A stretch of 5,450 nt of DNA. It comes from Bacteroidota bacterium (GTDB taxonomy: Bacteria; Bacteroidota; Bacteroidia; AKYH767-A; JABDAW01). The notes beneath the pieces were generated by a model. That model was not told the DNA's origin, ran no database searches, and worked only from the letters and a program-made list of their open reading frames with translations. A program made the translations under genes and the position numbers. Where the stretch lies: assembly GCA_023251595.1 (NCBI GenBank), contig JAHEYM010000302.1, positions 1-5,450 of the forward strand, written 5' to 3'. Below are positions 1-5,450 of this stretch, in pieces; positions within the stretch are counted from its first letter, which is position 1, and each line of letters opens with the position of its first letter.

Positions 1-1706
1 AGATTTTCGATGATCAACTGAAGGAAGCGCAAAAAGATGTCCCAAAAGAAGAGCGAATCGGCTATACTTTCGACACCCGTAGTAATGTTTGGGGTGAAGT
101 GCTGGGTTGGGTCTTCCCGATCATCATCATGATAGCCATTTGGGTCTTCATCATGCGCCGTATGAGTGGTGGTGGTGCGGGCGGAAGTCAGATTTTCAAC
201 ATCGGAAAATCGAAAGCTACTCTTTTCGATAAAGATCTTCACATCAATATAACATTTAATGATGTTGCAGGTTTGCAGGAAGCAAAAGTCGAAGTGATGG
301 AGATCGTGGATTTTCTGAAAAATCCGAAGAAATACACAACGCTGGGTGGTAAAATTCCTCGCGGGGCGTTGCTTGTCGGTCCTCCCGGAACAGGAAAGAC
401 ACTACTAGCGAAAGCAGTTGCGGGTGAAGCGCAGGTTCCGTTTTTCTCATTATCGGGTTCCGATTTTGTTGAAATGTTTGTAGGCGTCGGTGCATCAAGA
501 GTTCGCGATTTATTCCGTCAGGCAAAAGAAAAAGCACCTTGTATTATATTTATCGATGAGATTGATGCAATCGGAAGAGCGCGTGGTCGTGCGGCTTCCT
601 TCTCGGCAAACGACGAACGTGAGAGTACTTTGAATCAGTTGCTTACCGAGATGGACGGTTTTGGAAGCAATAGTGGCGTAATCATTCTTGCCGCAACGAA
701 CAGAGCAGATGTGCTTGATCGTGCGTTGATGCGTCCGGGTCGTTTCGATCGTCAGATTTATGTTGAATTACCTGACCTGAATGGTCGTCACGAAATATTC
801 AAAGTTCACCTCAAACCCTTGAAACTTGCTCCGGGTTTGGATGTTGAATTTTTGGCGCGTCAAACTCCCGGTTTCTCAGGAGCTGATATCGCCAACGTAT
901 GTAACGAAGCGGCTTTGATTGCTGCGAGGAAAAATAAAACTACGATTGACAAAGACGACTTTATGGATGCGGTTGATCGTGTTATCGGTGGTCTCGAGAA
1001 GAAGAATAAAATTATTTCACCCCACGAAAAGAAAGTCATCGCGTTCCACGAATCGGGACATGCGGCGGCAAGCTGGCTGCTTGAACATGCGCATCCGCTG
1101 GTGAAAGTGAGTATCGTTCCAAGAGGAAGTTCATTAGGTGCAGCATGGTATCTTCCCGAAGAAAGACAGATTACCACAAAGGAGCAGATGGTCGATGAGA
1201 TATGTGCTGCTCTTGGTGGTCGTGCTGCCGAAGAAGTTGTATTCGGAGCCATATCTACCGGTGCTTTGAGTGATCTTGAAAAAGTGACCAAACAAGCCTA
1301 TGCGATGGTCGCTATTTATGGATTGAATGATAAAATCGGGAATATCAGCTACTACGATTCTCAGGGAAAGAGCGAGTTTGAAATGTACAAACCATACAGT
1401 GAGAAAACCGCGCAGATCATTGATGAAGAAGTAGGAATATTAATAAGTGCTGCCTACGAAAGAACCAAAAAGATACTACTTGAAAATCGCGATAAATTGA
1501 ATTTACTCGCTGCACTGTTGCTCGAGAAAGAGGTAATTTTCAAAGAAGATCTTGAGTCGATATTTGGAAAAAGAGCTTTCGATTATTATTCAGAAACGCA
1601 TCCGGAAGTAATTATTCCTGCGATTGTTTCGAACGGAGCTGCAAAAACTCCTGAGACAACTCCGGTCGAACCCGGAACAGAAATAAAATCAATTAATCAG
1701 AATTGA
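1..1706 (+). CDS. ftsH: ATP-dependent zinc metalloprotease FtsH, 5'-truncated by the window edge
   Basis: Membrane-anchored hexameric AAA+ protease that extracts and degrades misassembled membrane proteins and some regulatory proteins. The frame is open from base 3 with no stop, so the gene begins outside the window; the GTG at 99 lies inside the gene and is not a real start. Of 567 visible residues (numbered from base 3), about 1-32 are the end of the periplasmic domain and about 33-53 are the second membrane helix. The AAA+ core follows: Walker A GPPGTGKT at 126-133, the pore loop FVGVG starting at Phe159, Walker B IIFIDEID at 181-188, and the second region of homology with RPGRFDR at 244-250 carrying the arginine fingers. 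The peptidase has the zinc site HESGH at 349-353 and a probable third ligand, Asp424, in GALSDLEKVT. The last ~30 residues are a Pro/Thr-rich tail, expected to be disordered. All catalytic residues are present. Roughly 100-130 N-terminal residues should be missing, judging from usual family length. Confidence 0.97.
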   Translation, partial: IFDDQLKEAQKDVPKEERIGYTFDTRSNVWGEVLGWVFPIIIMIAIWVFIMRRMSGGGAGGSQIFNIGKSKATLFDKDLHINITFNDVAGLQEAKVEVMEIVDFLKNPKKYTTLGGKIPRGALLVGPPGTGKTLLAKAVAGEAQVPFFSLSGSDFVEMFVGVGASRVRDLFRQAKEKAPCIIFIDEIDAIGRARGRAASFSANDERESTLNQLLTEMDGFGSNSGVIILAATNRADVLDRALMRPGRFDRQIYVELPDLNGRHEIFKVHLKPLKLAPGLDVEFLARQTPGFSGADIANVCNEAALIAARKNKTTIDKDDFMDAVDRVIGGLEKKNKIISPHEKKVIAFHESGHAAASWLLEHAHPLVKVSIVPRGSSLGAAWYLPEERQITTKEQMVDEICAALGGRAAEEVVFGAISTGALSDLEKVTKQAYAMVAIYGLNDKIGNISYYDSQGKSEFEMYKPYSEKTAQIIDEEVGILISAAYERTKKILLENRDKLNLLAALLLEKEVIFKEDLESIFGKRAFDYYSETHPEVIIPAIVSNGAAKTPETTPVEPGTEIKSINQN

Positions 1707-1717
1707 TTTAGCTTTTG

Positions 1718-1725
1718 TAGATTTG
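1718..1725 (+). promoter_or_regulatory. Possible Bacteroidota -7 promoter box upstream of the LUD gene
   Basis: TAGATTTG matches the Bacteroidota -7 consensus TAnnTTTG and is followed by CA, as is common in that phylum. It lies in the 61-base gap between ftsH and the LUD gene, ending 42 bases before the LUD start codon. No convincing -33 TTG element is seen about 19-21 bases upstream, where the sequence is the AT-rich end of ftsH. It could be a secondary promoter giving the downstream genes some independence from ftsH, or a chance match. Confidence 0.4.
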
Positions 1726-1767
1726 CAACGCTGTGGACGAACATAATTTCGGGGCGGTTATTTTCTT

Positions 1768-2412
1768 ATGGACGAGAGTACAACGAGGGAAAAAGTTTTA
1801 AAAAAGATCAGAAAAGCACTGATCCATAAAACCCGCAACCCCTATCCCAATCTGGATTACGAGACATCGGTGTATGCCACATCGGATGAACCAAACGAGA
1901 TTACTTTCGTGCAACAGTTCACCGCTGTGAACGGTCAATTTGTTTTTTGTGAAAACGAAGAAGAATTTACGAGTCAGCTTCAGGCACTTGTTGCAGAGCG
2001 GGGATGGAAGAATTGCTATTGTCAGGAGAAAAAGATTAGTGAACATCTTGATAAAGCCGATTTTAAATATGCCGCTGATGAAAATGGGTTGAAATTAGCT
2101 GAAGTGGGCATCACCGGTTGCGAAAATCTTATTGCCCGAACCGGAAGCATTCTTGTTTCATCGCGTCAACTTGGTGGAAGAAAATCTGCTGTTTTTCCGG
2201 CGATTCACATCACGCTGGCATATACTTCACAATTAGTATATGATATTAAAGATGCTATTCAATCGATTAAAAATAATTATGGTGATTCAATTCCTTCGAT
2301 GATAACATTGATTACCGGTCCAAGCAGGTCGGCTGATATAGAAAAGACCCTTGTGATGGGTGCCCATGGTCCGAAAGAAGTATTTGTTTTTCTGATCGAC
2401 AACGCGTCCTGA
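1768..2412 (+). CDS. LUD-domain protein (LutC/YkgG-like), stand-alone
   Basis: This 214-residue protein belongs to the LUD (DUF162) family, whose best-known member is LutC of the LutABC lactate-utilisation complex. The N-terminal ~30 residues are a basic helix (REKVLKKIRKAL), the usual start of such proteins, which supports the ATG at 1768. The family core is in the C-terminal half: GCENLIARTGSILVSS at about 117-132, the segment FPAIHITLAY at about 143-152, GPSRSADIE at 184-192 and GAHGP at 198-202. There is no signal peptide, membrane segment or iron-sulfur cysteine cluster, so the protein should be cytosolic. No lutA or lutB lies nearby. In Bacteroidota a single LUD gene is commonly found between ftsH and cdsA, as here, so a role in lactate oxidation should not be assumed. 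The true substrate or partner is unknown. Family assignment is firm and function is not. Confidence 0.9.
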   Translation: MDESTTREKVLKKIRKALIHKTRNPYPNLDYETSVYATSDEPNEITFVQQFTAVNGQFVFCENEEEFTSQLQALVAERGWKNCYCQEKKISEHLDKADFKYAADENGLKLAEVGITGCENLIARTGSILVSSRQLGGRKSAVFPAIHITLAYTSQLVYDIKDAIQSIKNNYGDSIPSMITLITGPSRSADIEKTLVMGAHGPKEVFVFLIDNAS

Positions 2413-2451
2413 TCATGAGAAAGGCTCTTGAATTTAATACCTTGTTTTTTT

Positions 2452-3282
2452 GTGAAAGAATTTATTAAGCGGACGATCACCGCGTTTTTCTTTGCCGGTT
2501 TACTTCTTGGAAGTATTTATGGCGGATGCTATTCTTTCGCGGCTTTTTTTATGCTGGTCTGCATTCTCGGCACACACGAATTTTTTCAACTTGCAAAAAA
2601 AACAAACGCGAAGCCACAGACTTATTTTGGCATTGTTGCAGGCTGCGTCTTGTTCGCAACCTGTTATATTGCGGCTTCAACCTCAATTTATTATCCGCTT
2701 TTCCTCAATATTCCACTATTTTTTCTGATATTTATTTTTGAATTATATAAAAAATCGGAAGCGCCATTCCTCAATATTGCCTTCACACTTCTCGGCATAT
2801 TCTATATTGCTTTGCCGCTTGGGTTATTGAATTTTCTCGCATTTCCATTGATCAATCAATCACTTCAATATGATTCGCAAATTCTGCTCGGATTTATTTT
2901 TATGGTTTGGGCACACGACACTGGGGCTTACATCGTAGGATCGTTATGGGGAAAACATCGTTTATTTGAGAGAATTTCACCCAAAAAAAGCTGGGAAGGA
3001 AGTGCCGGTGGAGTGATTGCAACTTTTGGAATTGCCTGGCTGGTTTCAGGATTTTATCATCTGTTAAACCTACAACAATGGATGGGAGTCGGTGTGATCG
3101 TAGTTCTTGCCGGAACATACGGGGATCTTGCCAAATCGATGTTAAAAAGAAGTATCGGTGTGAAAGATTCAGGTAAAATATTGCCCGGTCATGGTGGGAT
3201 CATCGATCGCTTTGATGCAATATTATTCAGTGCTCCTTTTCTCGTTTCTTTTCTCTTATATCTTTATATTTTCAAGGTCTGA
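2452..3282 (+). CDS. cdsA: Phosphatidate cytidylyltransferase (CDP-diglyceride synthase)
   Basis: Integral membrane enzyme that converts phosphatidic acid and CTP to CDP-diacylglycerol and pyrophosphate, the branch-point precursor of bacterial phospholipids. With a GTG start at 2452 it has 276 residues, normal for the family. Several hydrophobic helices run through the protein, starting at about 9-40. The C-terminal half has the conserved WAHDTGAY (153-160) and SPKKSWEG (176-183) segments. The complete CTP-transferase signature spans 229-255: SMLKR, then KD at 238-239, PGHGG at 245-249 and DRFD at 252-255, which holds the metal-binding aspartates. The start is uncertain. The only in-frame candidates after the upstream stop at 2416 are TTG at 2428 (284 residues) and GTG at 2452. 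I prefer GTG because KEFIKRTITAFFF resembles the usual N-terminus in this phylum. Neither has a well-spaced Shine-Dalgarno. The gene follows the LUD gene by 39 bases, so they are probably co-transcribed. Confidence 0.95.
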   Translation: MKEFIKRTITAFFFAGLLLGSIYGGCYSFAAFFMLVCILGTHEFFQLAKKTNAKPQTYFGIVAGCVLFATCYIAASTSIYYPLFLNIPLFFLIFIFELYKKSEAPFLNIAFTLLGIFYIALPLGLLNFLAFPLINQSLQYDSQILLGFIFMVWAHDTGAYIVGSLWGKHRLFERISPKKSWEGSAGGVIATFGIAWLVSGFYHLLNLQQWMGVGVIVVLAGTYGDLAKSMLKRSIGVKDSGKILPGHGGIIDRFDAILFSAPFLVSFLLYLYIFKV

Positions 3283-3313
3283 TACAGAAGAATGTTTATC
3301 AACAAAAACATGA

Positions 3314-3329
3314 TATCAATCAGTTGATA
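3314..3329. repeat. Short inverted repeat between cdsA and gdh
   Basis: TATCAA-TCAG-TTGATA is a perfect 6-base inverted repeat around a 4-base centre. It begins 31 bases after the cdsA stop and ends 38 bases before the probable -7 box of the glutamate dehydrogenase gene. The stem is AT-rich and no T-run follows, so it is a poor terminator. Its position would suit an activator-type operator, but a match of this length can arise by chance in AT-rich DNA. Confidence 0.3.
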
Positions 3330-3367
3330 GAATAACTAAAAAGTTACGTGAAGAGTTCAATTATTCA

Positions 3368-3375
3368 TAAATTTG
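3368..3375 (+). promoter_or_regulatory. Probable Bacteroidota -7 promoter box for glutamate dehydrogenase
   Basis: TAAATTTG fits the TAnnTTTG -7 consensus and is followed by CA. It sits in the largest intergenic gap of the window (3283-3416), with 41 bases between the box and the ATG, so transcription would start near 3382 with a leader of about 35 bases. The -33 element is weak: only GTTACG around 3343-3348 is near the right spacing, with no clean TTG. The gap, the good -7 match and the different function of the gene together suggest independent transcription. Confidence 0.5.
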
Positions 3376-3416
3376 CACCCGATTATTATGCATATATTAG
3401 AGTTACTTATTAAAGT

Positions 3417-4694
3417 ATGAAACAAAAGGAAAACAAAAAGGAGATTAAGGACTCAAATAATCCTTTAGAGTCAATGTTTGCACGGTTCGATACTGCTGCA
3501 AAATGTATTGGGCTTGATGACGAAACGTATAATGTACTGAAAGTTCCTTCAAAAGAAATCATTGTAAATCTGCCGGTTTACATGGACAATGGAAGCACGC
3601 AGGTTTTTCATGGTTATCGGATTATTCACTCCACGATTCTCGGTCCGTCGAAAGGCGGAATTCGCTATTCGATGGAAGTTGACCTCGATGAGGTGAAAGC
3701 ACTTGCCGCATGGATGACATGGAAATGTGCAGTCGCTGACATTCCCTATGGTGGTGCGAAAGGCGGGATTAAATGTGATCCTTCCAAAATGTCAAAGGGA
3801 GAACTGGAACGTCTCACTCGTGCATATACCGTTGCAATGGCTGATGTATTTGGTGTCGATCGCGACATACCGGCACCTGACATGAACACTGGTCAACAAG
3901 AGATGGCGTGGATAGTGGACACGTACTCTAAAATTAAACGAGAATTTGTGCCTGGCGTAGTTACTGGAAAACCTTTGAGTCTGGGTGGTTCTCTCGGTCG
4001 TAAAGAGGCGACCGGAAGAGGTGTTATGATTGCTACAATGGAAGCGATGGAGAAACTGAAAATGGATCCACGTAAGACCCTTGCAGCGGTGCAGGGTTTT
4101 GGAAATGTCGGTTCTTACGCTGCTCTTTATTATCAGGAGAGAGGCATGAAAGTGGTCGCAATTTCTGATGCCTGGGGTGCTTATTATAATCCAAAAGGAA
4201 TTGATATCCCAAAAGCAATTGAGTACAGAGATGCAAATCACGGAAGATTGACAGGGTTGAAAGGTGCAACAAAAATTGAAAACGAAGATCTGCTTGAATT
4301 AAAGGTAGATTTACTCGCACCTTGCGCACTTGAGAACCAGATACATTCGCATAATGTTCAGAAAATAAAAGCGAAATTAATTGTTGAAGGTGCTAACGGA
4401 CCTATCACTTTCGGTGCCGATAATGTTTTGCAGGAAAAAGGAGTGCTCGTAATTCCAGATATTCTCGCAAACGGCGGAGGTGTAACTGTTTCGTATTTTG
4501 AATGGGTGCAGAACCGTAACGGATATTATTGGACGGAAGAAGACGTGTTCAATAAAGAAGATGCCTCCGTAAAAAATGCGTTCAGTAATTGTTGGAAAGA
4601 ATCGAAAAAACATAAAGTGACGATGCGTATCGGAGCGTATATTTTCGCTCTTCAGAAAGTGGCAGACGCAATGAAATTCCGCGGTCATTTTTAA
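3417..4694 (+). CDS. Glutamate dehydrogenase (Glu/Leu/Phe/Val dehydrogenase family)
   Basis: Cytosolic enzyme, hexameric in its family, that interconverts glutamate and 2-oxoglutarate plus ammonium with NAD(P). Length is 425 residues, the same class as Bacillus RocG/GudB. The N-terminal domain has GPSKGGIRY (77-84), Lys103, the family signature around GGAKGG with catalytic Lys115, and PAPDMNT with catalytic Asp155. The C-terminal Rossmann domain has GFGNVG at 227-232 and an acidic Asp251 after the second strand. Glutamate rather than leucine as substrate is supported by Lys79 and Ser359 (VSYFEW), which match residues that hold the side-chain carboxylate in known glutamate dehydrogenases; leucine enzymes lack them. 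Coenzyme choice (NAD or NADP) cannot be settled from Asp251 alone, though the resemblance to RocG leans towards NAD. The first ~12 residues are a Lys-rich extension. The ATG at 3417 fits the upstream promoter box. The gene interrupts the usual cdsA-psd neighbourhood. Confidence 0.95.
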   Translation: MKQKENKKEIKDSNNPLESMFARFDTAAKCIGLDDETYNVLKVPSKEIIVNLPVYMDNGSTQVFHGYRIIHSTILGPSKGGIRYSMEVDLDEVKALAAWMTWKCAVADIPYGGAKGGIKCDPSKMSKGELERLTRAYTVAMADVFGVDRDIPAPDMNTGQQEMAWIVDTYSKIKREFVPGVVTGKPLSLGGSLGRKEATGRGVMIATMEAMEKLKMDPRKTLAAVQGFGNVGSYAALYYQERGMKVVAISDAWGAYYNPKGIDIPKAIEYRDANHGRLTGLKGATKIENEDLLELKVDLLAPCALENQIHSHNVQKIKAKLIVEGANGPITFGADNVLQEKGVLVIPDILANGGGVTVSYFEWVQNRNGYYWTEEDVFNKEDASVKNAFSNCWKESKKHKVTMRIGAYIFALQKVADAMKFRGHF

Positions 4695-4727
4695 TTGTTA
4701 ATTATTAATTGTTCATTGTTAATTTAT
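4693..4727 (+). repeat. Heptanucleotide tandem repeat (AATTGTT, about five imperfect copies)
   Basis: Five successive 7-base units can be read: AATTGTT, AATTATT, AATTGTT, CATTGTT and a degenerate AATTTAT. The first unit overlaps the TAA stop of the glutamate dehydrogenase gene (4692-4694), and the array ends four bases before the psd ATG at 4732, so it fills practically the whole gap. It contains no clear promoter, Shine-Dalgarno or GC-rich terminator stem. AT-rich short repeats of this kind are familiar between Bacteroidota genes. Copy number may vary between strains by slippage, though the mismatches between units would limit this. Confidence 0.75.
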
Positions 4728-4731
4728 TTGA

Positions 4732-5391
4732 ATGACCATTCACCGCGAGGGTTTTAAAATACTTTTTATCACTCTTTTGGGGTGGTTTGTGGTGAATGTT
4801 GGCTTGTTCTATCTGATTCCGGATTGGGAATTACTGCGTGGTTTGATTGCAGTTTTCACGCTCATTGTATTTTTTCTTTTTCTGCAATTCTTCCGTCATC
4901 CGCATCGTTCCACTCCACGCAATGAAAATCATATTATTTGTCCCGCAGACGGTAAAGTTGTAGTGATTGAAAAAGTGATGGAAACTGAATTTCTGAAAGA
5001 TGAAAGAATACAGATTTCAATATTTATGTCACCATTAAATGTTCACCTGAACAGATTTCCGGTTGGTGGAAAAGTGGAGTATCAAAAATATCATCCCGGT
5101 TTATATTTGGTGGCATGGGATCCGAAATCTTCAACTGAGAATGAAAGAAATACGGTCGTAGTTCGCACGAATAATAATATATCGGTGTTGTTTCGTCAGA
5201 TTGCAGGAAAAGTCGCACGTCGTATACGCTGGTATTGCAAAGAAGGCGATGTGGCTGTTCAGGGTGAAGAATTCGGCTTCATAAAATTCGGCTCACGTGT
5301 CGATGTATTTCTTCCAACCACAGCAGAAATAAATGTCGAGCTCGGTCAAAAAGTAAAAGGTGGTGAAACATTATTGGCTACATTTCAATGA
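4732..5391 (+). CDS. psd: Phosphatidylserine decarboxylase family protein
   Basis: Pyruvoyl-dependent decarboxylase that turns phosphatidylserine into phosphatidylethanolamine at the inner membrane. The 219 residues match the short form found in Bacteroidota. Two hydrophobic segments at about 8-28 and 34-54 anchor the N-terminus, followed by a FRHPHR basic turn. Catalytic elements are PADG with Asp73, VHLNR with His105, and FGS at 186-188, where self-cleavage between Gly187 and Ser188 would give a large beta chain and a ~32-residue alpha chain with the pyruvoyl group on former Ser188. This form has GS in place of the LGST of the E. coli enzyme. The start is supported by the conserved opening IHREGFKI. 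The gene lies 37 bases after the glutamate dehydrogenase gene with no recognisable promoter, so read-through is likely. CdsA upstream supplies the precursor pathway; the intermediate enzyme PssA is not in the window. Confidence 0.95.
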   Translation: MTIHREGFKILFITLLGWFVVNVGLFYLIPDWELLRGLIAVFTLIVFFLFLQFFRHPHRSTPRNENHIICPADGKVVVIEKVMETEFLKDERIQISIFMSPLNVHLNRFPVGGKVEYQKYHPGLYLVAWDPKSSTENERNTVVVRTNNNISVLFRQIAGKVARRIRWYCKEGDVAVQGEEFGFIKFGSRVDVFLPTTAEINVELGQKVKGGETLLATFQ

Positions 5392-5421
5392 TGTAGAGAC
5401 GTTGCATGCAACGTCTTTGCA
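5392..5421 (+). terminator. Palindromic hairpin after psd, possible terminator or REP-type element
   Basis: Directly after the psd stop, AGACGTTGCATGCAACGTCT (5397-5416) is a perfect 20-base palindrome. Allowing G-U pairs, the stem extends outward to 5392 and 5421, giving a long hairpin in RNA. It lies at the end of the gene run and could stop transcription or stabilise the 3' end, but no long U-tract follows, so it is not a classic intrinsic terminator. From memory, similar GTAGAGACGTTGCATGCAAC palindromes are scattered through intergenic DNA of Bacteroidota and cyanobacteria, which favours a dispersed REP-like element. Confidence 0.5.
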
Positions 5422-5436
5422 TGCAACGTCTTTGCA
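5404..5436 (+). repeat. Tandem 15-base direct repeat overlapping the palindrome
   Basis: GCATGCAACGTCTTT occurs twice without mismatch, at 5404-5418 and 5419-5433, followed by GCA (5434-5436) as the start of a third copy. The first copy forms the right half of the palindrome at 5397-5416, so the second looks like a duplication of the 3' arm. Each copy also carries the small palindrome TTGCATGCAA at its junction. The remaining bases to 5450 show no gene start that I can support. Confidence 0.85.
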
Positions 5437-5450
5437 AAATTTGATCTGCG

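Noticed and set aside
860..1291. Antisense open frame of 143 residues inside ftsH
   Set aside because: It lies wholly opposite conserved protease-domain codons and its translation resembles no family; it is a shadow frame.
99..1706. Treating ftsH as a complete gene starting at GTG 99
   Set aside because: The same frame is open back to base 3 and encodes a plausible periplasmic segment before the second membrane helix, so the gene is cut by the window edge.
2418..2424. AGAAAGG as a Shine-Dalgarno for cdsA
   Set aside because: It is only three bases from TTG 2428 and 27 bases from GTG 2452, wrong spacing for both, and such sites are little used in this phylum.
2492..2741. Two short + strand frames inside cdsA
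   Set aside because: They overlap the cdsA membrane helices in other frames; their Phe-rich and Ser-rich content is a by-product of the T-rich codons there.
3792..4241. Antisense open frame of 149 residues inside the glutamate dehydrogenase gene
   Set aside because: It overlaps conserved catalytic and Rossmann-fold codons on the other strand and shows no recognisable domain or start signal.
4723..4730. TTTATTTG just before psd as a promoter -7 box
   Set aside because: It misses the TA of TAnnTTTG by one base, and being one base from the ATG it would place the transcription start inside the coding region.
5404..5436. CRISPR array
   Set aside because: The two copies are directly adjacent with no spacers and the unit is only 15 bases.

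Overview
The window looks like a piece of a Bacteroidota chromosome, moderately AT-rich. The lineage call rests on three things. FtsH has the SLGAAWYLPEER and GALSDLEKVT wording typical of that phylum. The gene starts lack clear Shine-Dalgarno sequences, and two of them have a TAnnTTTG box about 42 bases upstream. The order ftsH, LUD-domain gene, cdsA, (...), psd matches a cluster I know from many Bacteroidota. I cannot place it more finely than the phylum.

All five genes are on the + strand and are tightly packed. Bases 1-1706 are the 3' part of ftsH, which runs off the left edge. Bases 1768-2412 encode a stand-alone LUD (LutC/YkgG-like) protein. Bases 2452-3282 encode CdsA, with a non-ATG start. 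A 134-base gap with a promoter-like box and a small inverted repeat precedes a glutamate dehydrogenase gene at 3417-4694. A 37-base gap made of heptanucleotide repeats leads to psd at 4732-5391. After psd comes a palindrome fused to a 15-base tandem repeat (5392-5436), which resembles a REP-type element and may end transcription. No RNA genes, CRISPR array, insertion sequence or complete mobile element were seen, and no gene-free stretch exceeds 300 bases.

Functionally, CdsA makes CDP-diacylglycerol and Psd makes phosphatidylethanolamine, so the cluster carries two steps of the same phospholipid route; the intervening step, PssA, is not in the window. FtsH is the membrane quality-control protease and sits upstream. 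The LUD protein has no assigned role in this setting. The glutamate dehydrogenase links nitrogen assimilation to the TCA cycle. It seems to be an insertion between cdsA and psd, with its own promoter and repeat-rich flanks.

The window is mostly ordinary housekeeping sequence, and I found no convincing new system. The points most worth a second look are the heptanucleotide repeat between gdh and psd, the palindrome plus tandem repeat after psd, the interruption of the lipid cluster by gdh, and the uncertain cdsA start beside a run of seven T.
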